A DNA stretch of 43,167 nt. Source: Rhodospirillaceae bacterium (GTDB taxonomy: Bacteria; Pseudomonadota; Alphaproteobacteria; Dongiales; Dongiaceae). A model generated the notes under the pieces. It was not told the DNA's origin. It saw only the letters and a list, made by a program, of their open reading frames with translations, and made no database searches. The stretch is taken from the NCBI GenBank assembly GCA_008012315.1, contig SSEL01000039.1, positions 1 to 43,167 of the forward strand, given 5' to 3'. Positions 18,661 through 25,712 of the stretch are shown in pieces; positions within the stretch are counted from its first letter, which is position 1, and each line of letters opens with the position of its first letter. The translations under genes and the position numbers were made by a program.

Positions 18661-19011
18661 TCAGGCCACCCGCTCGCGGTAGCTGAAGCCGCCGGGGAAT
18701 TCGGGCGGCAGCGTCGATTTCGTGAGGCCAGCAGCGATGTCTTCATCGCTGAGATGGGGGCGAACGTCGTTCGCGATCAGATGCGGTGCGGCCTTATAGG
18801 CCATCAGCCGGGCGACGTGGCGATGGATATGCAGATCTTCGGCGGTGAAGCCGACGGCCAGCAGGTCCTGCTCCTCGCAGCTGCCGAACACGCGATGCAA
18901 GCTGAGCATCGCGGCCGCCATCTGCGTGCCGATCGGCTTTTTCCGGTCGACACCGAGGGGAAAGGCGAAAGTCGCGTCCTGCTGCCGGACGCTGGCAATG
19001 GTGCGGGGCAT
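18661..19011 (-). CDS. First gene of the leftward early operon, unknown
   Basis: 116 residues starting MPRTIASVRQQDATFAFPLG, with GGAGGAG just upstream of ATG 19011. No known domain recognised. It is the promoter-proximal gene behind the operator-covered left promoter, a place where phages often put takeover, anti-defence or immunity-modulating proteins. It includes a perfect copy of the 15-bp palindrome read as Ala-Asn-Asp-Val-Arg. Confidence 0.65.
   Translation of the reverse strand: MPRTIASVRQQDATFAFPLGVDRKKPIGTQMAAAMLSLHRVFGSCEEQDLLAVGFTAEDLHIHRHVARLMAYKAAPHLIANDVRPHLSDEDIAAGLTKSTLPPEFPGGFSYRERVA
18760..18774. repeat. Dispersed 15-bp palindrome, copy 4 (perfect)
   Basis: GCGAACGTCGTTCGC within the first gene of the leftward operon; the central variable base is T here. 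Confidence 0.8.
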
Positions 19012-19101
19012 GGTCTCCTCCCTTCTGAGGGGGCCGGGCGGCGGTACTTGGGCGACCGCCGCCCGGCTGCTTCAAAGCGCGCAAATGACCGCGCACCAAA
19101 T

Positions 19102-19130
19102 TTAACACCATAATGGGGTTTTCATGTCAA
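19102..19130 (-). promoter_or_regulatory. Leftward early promoter (PL-like)
   Basis: On the minus strand TTGACA (19130-19125) is followed by a 17-base spacer and TGTTAA (19107-19102), about 90 bases before ATG 19011. Operator palindromes overlap both elements, so the promoter should be shut in the lysogen. Confidence 0.65.
19104..19120. promoter_or_regulatory. Left operator 2
   Basis: AACACCATAATGGGGTT, one mismatch from the palindrome AACACCA-N3-TGGTGTT, overlapping the -10 of the leftward promoter. Confidence 0.65.
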
Positions 19131-19145
19131 CACCAAAATGGTGTT
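19129..19145. promoter_or_regulatory. Left operator 1 (perfect palindrome)
   Basis: AACACCAAAATGGTGTT, a perfect 7-3-7 palindrome overlapping the -35 of the leftward promoter. It is the likely binding site of the S24-type repressor encoded at 20128-20763. Confidence 0.7.
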
Positions 19146-19163
19146 AGCACGCCCTCCGGCTCT

Positions 19164-19191
19164 CTGACATGATTTCCAGGATAATTATCCT
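19164..19191 (+). promoter_or_regulatory. Candidate promoter and palindrome for the secreted cargo gene
   Basis: CTGACA (19164-19169), 16 bases, then TATCCT (19186-19191). The -10 side overlaps the perfect palindrome GGATAATTATCC (19179-19190). It precedes the plus-strand gene at 19242, so cargo expression in the lysogen independent of the left promoter is possible. Confidence 0.3.
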
Positions 19192-19241
19192 CGTGCGGCT
19201 GCTGGGAGGCCGCTGGAGGGGCTTGTTGGGGGCGTTACGTC

Positions 19242-19787
19242 ATGAAAATCGTTGCCACCGCGCTCCTAAGCGCGATCTCGGCCGCGTCACTCACCGTCGC
19301 TGCTTTCGCGGATCAGCCCACCGACGAGGCTGCTTTTGTGCTGATCGTAGCGGCAGCCCAGGCCGACTCGGCCAAGGCGTCGAATGATATGCAACGCGGT
19401 GGCGCATTGGCGAAGCGCGAGCGGGATGTCTGCAACATGATGAAGGGGATCAAGGGCGCCGCTAAAGACTGGACCGGTGAAATCACTAAGCTGGATTCTA
19501 ACAGCGATGGCCGGGGCATTCTTCAAATCAAGATCGCCGAGGGGATCTATTTGCAGACGGCCAATAACGATTTTTCCGACATCCCCTACAAAACGCTAAT
19601 CGACCCCACGAGCAAGCTGTTCGAGTCGGCGTCTGCTCTCTCCGTGGGGCAAAAGGTCGTCTTTTCGGGCCGGTTCCTGGCTGCGCCGGAAAAGAACAAC
19701 TGCCTAGCTGAACTCAGCCTCACGTTGAATGGCAAGCTGAGCGAGCCGGAATTCGTGTTTCGCTTTTCGGATATTGCCGCCCAGTAG
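19242..19787 (+). CDS. Secreted periplasmic protein, possible OB-fold, prophage cargo
   Basis: 181 residues with a Sec signal peptide (MKIVATALLSAISAASLTVA, cleavage expected after AFA near residue 23). The mature part has a conserved-looking VCNMMKGIKGAAKDWTGEI start and the strand pattern NSDGRGILQIKIAEGIYLQT and VGQKVVFSGRF, which resembles tRNA_anti-like OB-fold periplasmic proteins. Two cysteines (DVCNM and NNCLAE) could form a disulfide. It is a rightward gene between the leftward operon and the repressor, a typical place for a moron expressed in the lysogen. The function is unknown. Confidence 0.65.
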   Translation: MKIVATALLSAISAASLTVAAFADQPTDEAAFVLIVAAAQADSAKASNDMQRGGALAKRERDVCNMMKGIKGAAKDWTGEITKLDSNSDGRGILQIKIAEGIYLQTANNDFSDIPYKTLIDPTSKLFESASALSVGQKVVFSGRFLAAPEKNNCLAELSLTLNGKLSEPEFVFRFSDIAAQ

Positions 19788-19795
19788 CGCTTGCC

Positions 19796-20131
19796 ATGTA
19801 TGAATACGATCAGTGGGCGCATTTGCGTCGGCCATTGCCAAATTGGTGGTTGGATGGTGCGCAGCGAGACCCCAACTACCCGCGATCTGCCGGCATCGTG
19901 TTTAATATCCGCAAGAATACTGGTGAGGTGTTCCGCTGCTGCGTTCCCTTCGCGGCGCTTTGTGGTCTGGCGGGGGACACAATACCGCTAGCGCGGGTGG
20001 ATCAGCTTTGGGATCGCTATCGAGACCAACTGGAGTCGGCCGCAAAGCGCAAGATCCGTAGTGGAGATGTAAGGGGCGGGCAGGTCGCGATCGAGCTTGC
20101 CGATCTCGTCCTGCAAAATTATGAGCTCTAA
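19796..20131 (+). CDS. DUF1488-like small protein
   Basis: 111 residues, starting 9 bases after the secreted-protein gene. The segment AGIVFNIRKNTGEVFRCCVPFAALCGL, followed by a helix with DQLWDRYRDQLESAAKRKI, resembles DUF1488 proteins, whose function is unknown. It overlaps the 3' end of the repressor gene by 4 bases in convergent orientation. The family call is tentative; the frame itself is well supported by coding character and spacing. Confidence 0.5.
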   Translation: MYEYDQWAHLRRPLPNWWLDGAQRDPNYPRSAGIVFNIRKNTGEVFRCCVPFAALCGLAGDTIPLARVDQLWDRYRDQLESAAKRKIRSGDVRGGQVAIELADLVLQNYEL

Positions 20132-20763
20132 TCGTCGGCGCGATACAGGGTCGAGGGATTCGCGATGGACCGCACCCTGGCGGCCTTTTCGATATCAGCG
20201 TCTTCGATCGGCGCCGCATTCGTGCTGATCAGGTTGAAACGACCTTCCTGATAGCCCCGCCGGATCTGCTTCAGCAGTCGTCGGCCGTTCGTTAACTGGA
20301 CGACGCAGAGCTTGCCCAGGATGTCGGTGGCTGACAGCGGGCGGCTTTTCGAGACAAAAACAATCGAACCTGGCTCGATTGGCATCATCGAGTCGCCCTC
20401 CACGATCAACGCTTCGGTGTCAGAAGGGTCGTACTCACGCGGGCAGTCGACGATGAAGTGCGAATCCCACTGAGGCAATTCATCAATGGGGAATACCTCC
20501 GCCCCGGCTCCCACGAATCCAATGATCGGCAGCCGCCGCCCGATCGTGTCATCGATGATGTCTGAAGGCGCGACTCCAAAAATATGGGCGAAAACGGGTA
20601 ACTGGTCCGCTTTCAGGCGCCGCTCGCCGGCTTCATATCGCTGATACGTCTGCTGCGCGATATTCGCCATTTTGGCAACGATCTCCTGTGTCCAGTTCCT
20701 GCGTTCCCGCAAGTATCTGAGATTATTAGGAAATTCCTGCCTGTCTTTTGCGACTCGTACCAT
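20128..20763 (-). CDS. LexA/CI-type phage repressor (XRE HTH + S24 peptidase)
   Basis: 211 residues. The N-terminal XRE HTH (about 14-68) shows LRYLRERRNWTQEIVAKMANIAQQTYQRYE. The C-terminal S24 domain shows EGDSM with the catalytic Ser at about 125 and the RRLLKQI lysine at about 165. The self-cleavage loop is probably the Ala-Gly in VGAGAEVFP near residues 86-87. It is therefore expected to keep lysogeny and be cut after RecA activation. ATG 20763 or 20775 is preferred because the operator-like sites lie just upstream; the frame stays open to 20877. Likely targets are the palindromes at 19104-19145 and 20816-20847. Confidence 0.9.
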   Translation of the reverse strand: MVRVAKDRQEFPNNLRYLRERRNWTQEIVAKMANIAQQTYQRYEAGERRLKADQLPVFAHIFGVAPSDIIDDTIGRRLPIIGFVGAGAEVFPIDELPQWDSHFIVDCPREYDPSDTEALIVEGDSMMPIEPGSIVFVSKSRPLSATDILGKLCVVQLTNGRRLLKQIRRGYQEGRFNLISTNAAPIEDADIEKAARVRSIANPSTLYRADD

Positions 20764-20785
20764 GGCGCCGAGCATCGCCGAATTG

Positions 20786-20801
20786 GTGTGATTCGTCACA
20801 C
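20786..20801. promoter_or_regulatory. Inverted repeat at the repressor 5' end
   Basis: GTGTGA-TTCG-TCACAC, a perfect 6-4-6 inverted repeat just upstream of ATG 20775. It differs from the AACACCA/TGGTGTT sites and could be bound by a second regulator such as the Cro-like protein, or form a hairpin in the leader. Confidence 0.4.
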
Positions 20802-20815
20802 TGCGAGACGGTGTA

Positions 20816-20832
20816 AACACCATTGCGGGGTA
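20816..20832. promoter_or_regulatory. Right operator, degenerate copy A
   Basis: AACACCATTGCGGGGTA has a perfect left half-site AACACCA but a weak right half. It overlaps the -35 of the candidate rightward promoter. Confidence 0.45.
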
Positions 20833-20851
20833 CCCTGTTTTGGTGTAATTG
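20823..20851 (+). promoter_or_regulatory. Candidate rightward early promoter (PR-like)
   Basis: TTGCGG (20823-20828), 17 bases, TAATTG (20846-20851), about 57 bases before the TTG start of the Cro-like gene. Both elements lie within the two degenerate operators. Confidence 0.4.
20831..20847. promoter_or_regulatory. Right operator, degenerate copy B
   Basis: TACCCTGTTTTGGTGTA has a near-perfect right half-site TGGTGTA and a weak left half. It abuts copy A, giving an OR-like pair. Confidence 0.45.
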
Positions 20852-20907
20852 GTTAACTCGTTTCGAGGCGGCGTCATGTGCCGCCCCGCTTTTAGAACGA
20901 GGCGACC

Positions 20908-21171
20908 TTGAAACTTCGCGACTGGCTAAGGGCCATGGGAAAGACCCAGGCCCGATACGGTGATGAAATCGACAAATCGCAGCAGGCAGTTGCGCGCTAT
21001 TGCAATGGCCGCATTCCGTCGAGGCCTGTCATGGTCCGCATCTATCGCGATTCGCGCGGGCTGGTGACTCCGAACGATTTCTACGATCTGCCTCCGCTTG
21101 AGCCCGTGAACGACAACCGCGCCACAGAACATGCGCCGGGTGACCCGGCCGTGCCAGGGGTACGGGCATGA
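20908..21171 (+). CDS. Cro-like HTH protein (TTG start)
   Basis: 87 residues, divergent from the repressor. The first 45 residues form a compact HTH: LRDWLRAMGKTQARYGDEIDKSQQAVARYCNGR resembles Cro/YdaS-like phage regulators in which the recognition helix follows a SQQAVARY turn. The start codon is TTG at 20908, with GAGG five bases before it; no ATG lies in frame nearby. A Pro-rich tail follows. By position it should compete with the repressor at the right operators. Confidence 0.75.
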   Translation: MKLRDWLRAMGKTQARYGDEIDKSQQAVARYCNGRIPSRPVMVRIYRDSRGLVTPNDFYDLPPLEPVNDNRATEHAPGDPAVPGVRA

Positions 21172-21611
21172 GCAGTACCCGCGAAGAGGCAGGCGGCTCG
21201 GCGCTGCCGCAGCATATGCAGGAAGTCATCATTCGGCTGGAGGCGGACCGGCTCACCGCCTTGCTGGGGAATCTCGCCCGGGCAGTGAATCAGAGCCGCG
21301 ACGAAGATGCGCGGCTGATCGTTCTCGCAATCTTTCGGCTAGCTGGCGCCGAGACCGTGGAGATCGCTCAGATGAAGATGGTGAGTGCATACCATCATGG
21401 GGCACATGCGATCTCTCTGAGTCCTGCGCCTGGCCTGCTCGGATTGCTCCGCGCGCTTGAAAGCGGCAAGCGCATTCGTCGCCGAGATCTTCGGCTGTGG
21501 TTTGGCGATGAAAGCGCAAGGCGCATTCGAGAGCATTGCGACCAGCACAGGCGCAACGCCCTCGCGCGTGATCTGCGTGACGCCTATCCGACTGGCGGGA
21601 CGGAGGTTTAA
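21168..21611 (+). CDS. Phage early protein, unknown
   Basis: 147 residues beginning MSSTREEAGGSALPQHMQEV and overlapping the Cro-like gene by 4 bases (ATGA). It is predicted mostly helical: EVIIRLEADRLTALLGNLAR, then a region with PGLLGLLRALESGKRIRRRD. The C-terminal basic part (HCDQHRRNALARDLRD) might bind nucleic acid. No family recognised. Confidence 0.65.
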   Translation: MSSTREEAGGSALPQHMQEVIIRLEADRLTALLGNLARAVNQSRDEDARLIVLAIFRLAGAETVEIAQMKMVSAYHHGAHAISLSPAPGLLGLLRALESGKRIRRRDLRLWFGDESARRIREHCDQHRRNALARDLRDAYPTGGTEV

Positions 21612-21865
21612 GTGCCGCTGTTTGCCATGCGAACCGCCACATTGATGATATCAGCGGCCCAATATTCCCCATCTTTGCCATGCTGTTCTCTGGCGCGCTG
21701 GATGGCGACATCTGTGACATCGTCCATCTGGTGGCTCTCAAAGATCTCTCGCTTGACCAAGGCGGCGACGAGCGCCGAAAGAAATGCCTGTGTTCCGGCC
21801 AACTTTACTTTCAAATCACGAACTTCAGTTTCCAGGTCGGCAATATGCCGCTCTTGGCGATCCAT
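21608..21865 (-). CDS. Small coiled-coil protein on the opposite strand, unknown
   Basis: 85 residues with AAGGAG six bases before ATG 21865. The N-terminal 40 residues form a coiled coil (QERHIADLETEVRDLKVKLA); the C-terminal part has VTDVAIQRAREQHGKDGEYWA. It is convergent with the preceding gene, overlapping it by 4 bases, and divergent from the CII-like gene. The good ribosome site and coding character favour it over the plus-strand shadow frames. It may be a lysogeny-expressed gene. Confidence 0.6.
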   Translation of the reverse strand: MDRQERHIADLETEVRDLKVKLAGTQAFLSALVAALVKREIFESHQMDDVTDVAIQRAREQHGKDGEYWAADIINVAVRMANSGT

Positions 21866-21972
21866 CTTTCGCTCCTTGGTTGATTCGACACTTCCAATGG
21901 TAGCGGAGCGGGCAGGGGCGCGTCCATGACCGCCCTTGCTCGCGATCACTTGCCTCATCAGGAGCAACACTG

Positions 21973-22455
21973 ATGCGCCCCGGCCACAGTATGAAGCCGC
22001 GTCCATCCGGGACGCTGAAATCCGCCATGACCGCCCTGGTCGAAAGCTGCGGCGGACAGGAGCGCGTCGGGCAGCTGCTGGTCAAATCACAATCGCAGAT
22101 CCAGCGCTATACCGACGCGTTGCATCCCAAGGCCGAGCTGTCCTTGACCCAGGTGATGACGCTGGAAGCAGTGAGCCGCGTGCCTGTGGTGACCGCCTAT
22201 CTCGCCATGCAGGCACATCACGCCCTGGTGCCGCTGATCGCTGAGATCGATGCGCCATTGGCGGTCGATATGGCGCGGTTCGGCGAGCGCGCGGCGGCGT
22301 TGTTTTCCCGATACGCGGCGGCCATGGCCGATCAAAGGCTGTCGCCGCAGGAAGCCGGCGAGTTGAAGCAGGGCGTCACCGAGGTGATGCATGCCTTGGC
22401 GTCGATGCTGGCGGATCTCGATATCGTCATTCAACAGGAGGCGCAGCATGGCTGA
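21973..22455 (+). CDS. CII-like phage regulatory protein
   Basis: 160 residues. The segment [34 protein letters not shown] reads as an HTH of the phage regulatory CII type, in which a small DNA-binding domain is followed by a long helical part (residues about 75-155). AGGAGC lies 8 bases before ATG 21973. It lies in the early right operon and overlaps gapR by 8 bases. A role in the lysis-lysogeny choice or in replication control is inferred from position. Confidence 0.6.
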   Translation: MRPGHSMKPRPSGTLKSAMTALVESCGGQERVGQLLVKSQSQIQRYTDALHPKAELSLTQVMTLEAVSRVPVVTAYLAMQAHHALVPLIAEIDAPLAVDMARFGERAAALFSRYAAAMADQRLSPQEAGELKQGVTEVMHALASMLADLDIVIQQEAQHG

Positions 22456-22690
22456 TGCCGGCGGCATCGCAGCCGATCGCTTGAAATCCTTCATCGAGCG
22501 GATCGAGCGGCTGGAGGAGGAAAAGGCCGCTATCGGAGGCGATGTGAAGGAAGTCTATGCCGAGGCCAAGTCCTCCGGCTTCGACACGAAAATCATGCGG
22601 CAGATCGTGCGCCTTCGGAAGATGGAAGCGCATGACCGCGAGGAACAGGAACAACTGCTCGATCTCTACAAGCAGGCGATCGGGCTTTAA
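22448..22690 (+). CDS. gapR: Phage GapR family nucleoid protein (DUF2312)
   Basis: 80 residues, the usual size of GapR, an alphaproteobacterial protein that clamps overtwisted DNA ahead of forks and polymerases. The family pattern is clear: [20 protein letters not shown], a middle [17 protein letters not shown], then [10 protein letters not shown] and a C-terminal helix. The start was chosen at MADAGG, overlapping the previous gene. A phage copy beside replication genes suggests help with torsional stress or competition with host GapR. Confidence 0.93.
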   Translation: MADAGGIAADRLKSFIERIERLEEEKAAIGGDVKEVYAEAKSSGFDTKIMRQIVRLRKMEAHDREEQEQLLDLYKQAIGL

Positions 22691-22913
22691 CGGGGCAGCG
22701 GGAAAACGTCATTACCCAGCGTGAGCCTGCGGGCAAGCAACAGCGCAAACCATCGGGCGTGACCAGGCCGGGAGAGTAGCGGCCACCGAATCAGCGGGTC
22801 ATCTGATCACCCTTCTGCAGCCGTCCTCTCCCTAAGCTGCAGATTGGAAAGCGGAGGGGCGCCGGCCGGGGGCTGCTAATGCCCGGCATCACCTGCGTAT
22901 GCCTGGGGGAAGC

Positions 22914-23273
22914 ATGATCTGCCGAACTGCCATCAATCAAGCCGGTGTCGAACGGCTGTCGACACCAGAGCCGCGCGGCATCTTCGTGCGGCATGAAACT
23001 GGTGGCCAGCCGATCTTCCTCGTCGCCTGGTGCGGCGGTGTGCGGCGATCGCGGCTCATCACCGACGAGCGAGCGCTCGGCCTGATGCGCCAGCTGGCGA
23101 TGGCTGCCTTGGCCGGAGACGTATTCCGGATTTGGGGCGATGAGGATGGCGAGCATGAGCTCGGCGTCGTCCTGCCGAGCCACGGCCTCAACCTGATTGT
23201 TGACCTGGCGAACGCCGTTCGCGCCAACCATGCCGCACTCAGTCGGGCGGCAAAGCTGGCAGGTGCGGCATGA
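22914..23273 (+). CDS. Phage protein of unknown function
   Basis: 119 residues with GGGGGAAGC directly before ATG 22914. Not recognised; the sequence looks alpha/beta (IFVRHETGGQPIFLVAWCGG, ALGLMRQLAMAALAGDVFRI, HELGVVLPSHGLNLIVDL). It overlaps the primase-like gene by 4 bases, so it belongs to the replication operon. A perfect copy of the 15-bp palindrome at 23208 is read as Ala-Asn-Ala-Val-Arg. Confidence 0.65.
   Translation: MICRTAINQAGVERLSTPEPRGIFVRHETGGQPIFLVAWCGGVRRSRLITDERALGLMRQLAMAALAGDVFRIWGDEDGEHELGVVLPSHGLNLIVDLANAVRANHAALSRAAKLAGAA
22944..22966. repeat. 8-7-8 inverted repeat near a gene start
   Basis: GGTGTCGA, seven bases, TCGACACC, about 30 bases into the gene at 22914. It may form an mRNA hairpin near the start or be a protein site. 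Confidence 0.35.
23208..23222. repeat. Dispersed 15-bp palindrome, copy 5 (perfect)
   Basis: GCGAACGCCGTTCGC in the unknown gene just upstream of the primase-like gene. Confidence 0.8.
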
Positions 23274-24427
23274 CGGCCGGGGAGGCTCGGCCCGTCCAAG
23301 CCGAAGATATCAAGGCGACGCTGTCGATCGAGGCGGTCATCGGCAATGTCGTTGCCCTGAGGCGCGCCGGCGCCGAGCTGGTCGGGCTTTGCCCGTTTCA
23401 CCAGGAGAAGACGCCCAGCTTCCATGTCCATGCCGGCAAGCAGGTCTATCTCTGCCGTGGCTGCGGCGCCGGTGGCGATGTCGTCACCTTCTATCGCGAG
23501 TATCACGGGGTCGACTTCAGGGAAGCGATCTATGCCCTGGCGCAGCTCGCCGGCATCCCGGTGCCGGAAGAGGCGATACTGCAGGCCCAGCCGAAACAAA
23601 GCCTGGCGCCGAAGCCGCCGGCGGCGCGCTCGGGCTCCGCAACCACCGTCGGGCAAGAAGACCGTCAGCGGCAGCAACTGCAGGCTCGCATTTACTCAAT
23701 CTGGTCTGACTCTTTGCCGGCCAATGGCACGCCTGTGGAGGCCTATCTGCGCGGGCGAGGCGTGGACCTCGATGCGATTGGCGGGGTCCCCGTTACATTG
23801 CGGTTTCATCCGGCGCTGGCGCATATCCACAAGGAGACGGGCCAGCGCAGCTGCTGGCCGGCCATGGTGGCGGCAGTGCAGTCGCCAACGGGCGAGATTG
23901 TCGCCGTGCATCGCACTTATCTGGCGCCGCCCGACGCTGCGCCCCGCGTCACCAAAGCGCCGAAAGACCGCGTGCCGAAGTCGAAGTTGATGCTGGGCCC
24001 CTGCGTCACCGGCGGCACACGTCTGGCACCGGCCGGGGAAAAGCTGGGCGTGTCAGAGGGGATCGAGAACGGCCTCGTGGTCATGTCGGCCTTGGCACGC
24101 GCGGGAAATCCCCTCCCGGTCTGGGCGGCATTGACGCTTGGCAATATCGGCGGCGGCGGTGAGCCCGGCTATCCCTCCAGGCGGCATCCGATCGATCCGC
24201 AGAAGCGGGTCCAGACCGAGCATCCCGACATGTCGCGCCCCGGCATCGTGCTGCCCGACCGCGTTCGGCAGGTGGTCATCCTCGGCGATGGCGACAGCGA
24301 TCCCTATTGCACCCGGGCGATCGTCAATCGCGGCGTGCGTCGCTGGCAGGCGGAAGGCCGCGAGGTCAACGTGATCTGGGCCAGCCCCGGCATGGATTTC
24401 TGCGATATGGCCGGGGGTGGCAAATGA
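23270..24427 (+). CDS. CHC2 zinc-finger / Toprim primase-like protein
   Basis: 385 residues. The DnaG-type CHC2 zinc finger is visible at about 41-66 (LCPFHQEKTPSFHV then YLCRGCGAGGDVVTF), followed by the DnaG-like FREAIYALAQLAGI. A C-terminal Toprim-like region includes GVSEGIENGLV (about 258-268) and VILGDGDSD (about 335-343), whose acidic residues would bind metal. It is expected to recognise template and make primers for the SF3 helicase downstream, or act in replication initiation. It belongs to the rightward early operon. Confidence 0.9.
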   Translation: MTAGEARPVQAEDIKATLSIEAVIGNVVALRRAGAELVGLCPFHQEKTPSFHVHAGKQVYLCRGCGAGGDVVTFYREYHGVDFREAIYALAQLAGIPVPEEAILQAQPKQSLAPKPPAARSGSATTVGQEDRQRQQLQARIYSIWSDSLPANGTPVEAYLRGRGVDLDAIGGVPVTLRFHPALAHIHKETGQRSCWPAMVAAVQSPTGEIVAVHRTYLAPPDAAPRVTKAPKDRVPKSKLMLGPCVTGGTRLAPAGEKLGVSEGIENGLVVMSALARAGNPLPVWAALTLGNIGGGGEPGYPSRRHPIDPQKRVQTEHPDMSRPGIVLPDRVRQVVILGDGDSDPYCTRAIVNRGVRRWQAEGREVNVIWASPGMDFCDMAGGGK

Positions 24428-24459
24428 GCGGTCTGGAAACGCTTCTCAGAGTCCTATTC

Positions 24460-25095
24460 TTACGACGGCTCTTGCCCACGTTCTGTGGTGGCCCATCTTG
24501 TAGAATAGTCTGCGAGAATGACATCCATTGGACTCGACAGACTGAATTCGCGCTTCAATTTGTTGAAAGCGTTGCCGTAAGACCAAAGCATTCGCTCAGC
24601 CAAAGCTGCCGGCGCTGGGTCGAGCTCTTCAAGAAGACTATCGTCGAGAAGCGATATGATATGTTTGAAATCGGCAGCTGCAGCTTGGAGCGTGCTTCCA
24701 ATCCCAATGACTTCTTCCATGTCGTTGGGCTTCAATTGCGAAGCTGTTTGCCAGATCTCGGACACTGTTGCTTCAAACTCTTCAAGCAGCTCATCGGCAA
24801 CTTCTCGCGCCGCTTGCCGAAGCACACGAACTCGCAAAAAATCGTCGAAACCGCGCTCCATCCGCAGCTTCTTGTCAATGAGATGCCGCGCGCACAGCAG
24901 AATGCGAGCATTCAGGAGCTTGGCGAGGGCTTCAGATCGCTTATTCTGGTCTCGCGCTGCTTGTTGTCTTCGACACCGCTCAATTCCAACAACGGTTACC
25001 GCGCTGGCCAACGCGAGAATTCCGGCAATGAGCGTCTGATACGCATAGGTCAAAGCGCCGATGTGGCAGCTTTGCAAACCGCACCACGTGTCCAT
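24460..25095 (-). CDS. Single-pass membrane protein inserted in the replication operon, unknown
   Basis: 211 residues read against the surrounding operon, with GGGGGAAGC upstream of ATG 25095. One transmembrane helix lies at about 13-38 (TYAYQTLIAGILALASAVTV), followed by a basic stretch (RCRRQQAARDQNKR) and a long helical cytoplasmic part with repeated Leu/Glu segments (QAAREVADELLEEFEATVSE). The base composition is visibly less GC-rich than its neighbours. By position and build it is cargo, possibly acting in superinfection exclusion or host modification. No family was recognised. Confidence 0.65.
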   Translation of the reverse strand: MDTWCGLQSCHIGALTYAYQTLIAGILALASAVTVVGIERCRRQQAARDQNKRSEALAKLLNARILLCARHLIDKKLRMERGFDDFLRVRVLRQAAREVADELLEEFEATVSEIWQTASQLKPNDMEEVIGIGSTLQAAAADFKHIISLLDDSLLEELDPAPAALAERMLWSYGNAFNKLKREFSLSSPMDVILADYSTRWATTERGQEPS

Positions 25096-25127
25096 GTATG
25101 CTTCCCCCAAATTCGAAAGGCCGCAGC

Positions 25128-25712
25128 ATGACCGGCCTGGGCGCCATGATGGCGGGTGGCAACGGCAAGGGCAAGCCGGACAAGGAATGGTATCCGACAC
25201 CGCGTGAAGCGACGGCGGCCTTTCTCTGTGCCGAACTGAGGAAGATCCTCGATCTCTGTGGCGGTTTTGTGCGAGAGCCGGCCTGTGGTGATGGCGCCAT
25301 GGCGCGCGTGCTCGAGGCCCACGGATTGATGGTCGAGGCTTCCGATCTGGTCAAGCGGGGCTATGGCAGGGCCGGCGTCGATTATCTGAAATGGCGGCCG
25401 AAGGGCCGCATGCCCGGCATCATCACCAATCCGCCCTTCTCGCTGGCCGAAGAATTCATCCGGCATAGCTTGGCGCTCGGCGCGCCCTACGTCGCGATGT
25501 ATCTCAAGGCCATCTATTTCCATGCGATCGACCGGGACTTGCTCTGGGGCGAGCATCGGCCCGCCATGATCTATGCCCTGAGTTTCCGGCCGGATTCGCT
25601 CGGCCTCGGTAGTCCCACCATGGAAGCCGGCTGGTTCGTCTGGCGCCGCCGCTACCGCGATGACTTCGTCGATGCTGCGGCCTATCGCCGTCTGGGTAAG
25701 GTTGATGATTGA
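25128..25712 (+). CDS. Phage N6-adenine methyltransferase-like protein
   Basis: 194 residues with a class I methyltransferase layout: motif I as EPACGDGAM (about 49-57) and motif IV as NPPF (about 99-102), the signature of DNA N6-adenine methyltransferases. The WYPTPREA start is also typical of phage DAM-like proteins. The short length leaves little room for a target-recognition domain, so specificity is unknown. ATG 25128 is used; an in-frame ATG at 25098 would add ten residues. The stop shares a base with the next ATG (TGATG), so translation is coupled to the helicase. Confidence 0.8.
   Translation: MTGLGAMMAGGNGKGKPDKEWYPTPREATAAFLCAELRKILDLCGGFVREPACGDGAMARVLEAHGLMVEASDLVKRGYGRAGVDYLKWRPKGRMPGIITNPPFSLAEEFIRHSLALGAPYVAMYLKAIYFHAIDRDLLWGEHRPAMIYALSFRPDSLGLGSPTMEAGWFVWRRRYRDDFVDAAAYRRLGKVDD

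Noticed and set aside
24307..25131. Plus-strand frame of 274 residues over the minus-strand membrane protein.
   Set aside because: Only its first part overlaps the primase in another frame and the rest reads Cys/Arg/Ser-rich antisense sequence; the minus-strand gene has a signal-like helix and a ribosome site.
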